In this document: positions 6,839 through 7,914 of the stretch, piece after piece
Layout of the letters: each line of letters opens with the position of its first letter
How positions within the stretch are numbered: position 1 is the first letter of the stretch
From: CAZIKB01 sp964539665
GTDB taxonomy: Bacteria; Zhuqueibacterota; Zhuqueibacteria; Oceanimicrobiales; Oceanimicrobiaceae
Length of the DNA: 7,914 nt
Direction of reading: 5' to 3'
Assembly: GCA_964539665.1 (NCBI GenBank)
Contig: CAZIKB010000198.1
Coordinates: 1-7,914, forward strand
The notes under the pieces: generated by a model
Databases searched by the model: none
The model's input: only the letters and a program-made list of their open reading frames with translations
What the model was told of the DNA's origin: nothing
Made by a program: the position numbers and the translations under genes

Positions 6839-7852
6839 TTGATCACAGTCATTACCAGTTTTATTCTTGGATGGCTGTTTGTCAGGTATGATCTGATTAC
6901 AGTACTGGTTGCCGGATTTATATTGAGTGTCATGCCATACGCCTATGAGCTCATTCAAACAGAGTATTATTTTACTTCAGGAGTTATTTCATATATTTTT
7001 GCTTTCGCACCCTTTGCAATTGGGCTTGTGGCTTACTGGAAAGGCAGGGAACTCTCACCGGAAGAGCTCGCGGCAAAGCCCAGCTACGTGAAGTTGATTA
7101 CACAGCGAGAGCGAATGGCTCATGAACTTGATATTGCTCGCAGTGTCCAAATGAGTTTGCTGCCGAAAAAGAATCCTTTGCTGGAAGGCTTTGATATTGC
7201 CGGTGTTTGTATTCCGGCATTAGAGGTTGGAGGCGATTATTATGATTTTTTCAAGCTTGAGGATGGAAAGATTGGCATTGCAATCGGGGACGTTTCTGGT
7301 AAAGGTGTCCCTGCTGCCATCTACATGACCTTAACAAAGGGAATATTGCAGACCACGGCCAGCGAGAGCAATTCTCCAAAAGAAGTACTAAATAAGTTGA
7401 ATAAGCAAATGTACCTGAGCATCGACAGAAGTTCCTTCGTGAGTATATTTTATGCTGTGTTGGATATGACAAATAATAAGATTCGATTTGCGCGTGCAGG
7501 CCATAATCCCGCAATTCTGGCTCATCGTGGCAATGATTTGAATACTCTGCTTGAGCCCAAAGGTATGGCTGTAGGATTGGAGGCAGGGGAGAAGTTTTCG
7601 GACTTTCTTGAGGAACATGAGATTCCGCTACAAAGCGGAGACGTACTGACGTTTTATACTGATGGTTTCACTGAAGCTAGTACTAAAGATGGAGAAGAAT
7701 ATGGTGAAGACCGATTATTAGACCTGATTTCAGAAAACAAGAATTTTTCAGCAAATGCGATGATTCAAAAAGTCGTTCGAGAGATAAAAGCATTTGTTGG
7801 TAATCACCCTCAGCATGATGATATGACCATGGTGGTAGTTAAAGTGTTATAG
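6839..7852 (+). CDS. SpoIIE/RsbU-type PP2C serine phosphatase (C-terminal part of the split gene)
   Basis: Up to 337 residues if read from TTG 6839. Residues 1-67 hold about three hydrophobic segments that complete the membrane domain begun upstream. A charged helical linker (QRERMAHELDIARSVQMSLLP, about 89-109) leads to a complete PP2C/SpoIIE domain (about 115-337). The metal-binding residues are all present: D133 and D136 (GGDYYD), D151 (GDVSGKG), D275 (YTDG) and D327/D328 (HDD). It should dephosphorylate a phosphoserine/threonine protein, typically an anti-sigma-factor antagonist in partner-switching; no such partner is in the window. No ribosome site precedes TTG 6839, which is six bases after the upstream TAG. 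An independent start at ATG 7115, with a weak GAGAG before it, would give a soluble enzyme of 245 residues. The frame is continuous in phase with the 5414 gene, so this is more likely its C-terminal half. The stop is TAG. Confidence 0.85.
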   Translation: MITVITSFILGWLFVRYDLITVLVAGFILSVMPYAYELIQTEYYFTSGVISYIFAFAPFAIGLVAYWKGRELSPEELAAKPSYVKLITQRERMAHELDIARSVQMSLLPKKNPLLEGFDIAGVCIPALEVGGDYYDFFKLEDGKIGIAIGDVSGKGVPAAIYMTLTKGILQTTASESNSPKEVLNKLNKQMYLSIDRSSFVSIFYAVLDMTNNKIRFARAGHNPAILAHRGNDLNTLLEPKGMAVGLEAGEKFSDFLEEHEIPLQSGDVLTFYTDGFTEASTKDGEEYGEDRLLDLISENKNFSANAMIQKVVREIKAFVGNHPQHDDMTMVVVKVL

Positions 7853-7914
7853 TTTAATCACTAACATTTCTCACTTCAAATTAACGGAACAGCAGTGATA
7901 TTGACATTATATTT
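7853..7914. other. Right-edge sequence after the phosphatase
   Basis: No clear terminator is visible. ATCACT (about 7857-7862) and AGTGAT (7894-7899) could pair only over a long loop. A consensus TTGACA at 7901-7906 may be the -35 box of a gene beyond the window, but its -10 partner cannot be seen. Confidence 0.25.

Noticed and set aside
6839..7852. Phosphatase as an independent gene starting at TTG 6839
   Set aside because: There is no ribosome site, and the start would fall in the middle of a membrane domain that continues from the upstream frame; kept only as the limit of the open frame.
1..7914. CRISPR array, tRNA, rRNA or insertion sequence
   Set aside because: No regularly spaced direct repeats, cloverleaf sequences, rRNA segments or transposase frames were seen.

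Overview
The window is a moderately AT-rich bacterial chromosome segment with well-formed Shine-Dalgarno sites. It suggests a member of the FCB-related phyla (Calditrichota, Ignavibacteria or KSB1-like). The grounds are the ECF sigma factor, whose region 4 ends in the DVAKSKKYQCKK style common in that group, the fibronectin-III fragment of the secreted multidomain type typical there, and the large VIT/VWA and SpoIIE-phosphatase proteins. The phylum call is an inference with low confidence.

Layout. Bases 46-345 (+) encode the C-terminal part of a fibronectin type III domain with two in-frame stops just upstream. It is a gene remnant, or the end of a gene broken near the window edge, and is followed by a hairpin and a clear intrinsic terminator (381-422). 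Bases 423-852 hold no gene but carry a composite palindromic repeat (671-790). On the minus strand, 2702-2136 encodes an ECF sigma factor and 2124-853 its likely anti-sigma factor, a zinc-finger, single-membrane-pass protein with a large exported domain; the two are coupled tightly. A 265-base AT-rich divergent region separates them from a secreted VIT-VWA protein (2968-5187, +) with an intact MIDAS site. The next gap (5188-5413) holds a long hairpin resembling a dispersed repeat, a probable terminator and a possible promoter.

The last locus (5414-7852, +) is the most notable. Two reading frames in the same phase are separated only by an in-frame TAG at 6830-6832. Read together they form one protein of about 812 residues: an exported N-terminal sensor-like region, a CPBP-like polytopic membrane domain lacking the usual catalytic residues, a coiled linker, and a complete SpoIIE/RsbU-type PP2C phosphatase. 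The TAG falls inside the membrane domain, so it splits one domain rather than separating two genes.

Together the window looks like an envelope-signalling neighbourhood: a membrane anti-sigma/sigma pair, a divergent secreted adhesion-type protein that the pair may control, and a membrane-anchored serine phosphatase of the kind that drives partner-switching. The functional links between these units are inferred from position only.
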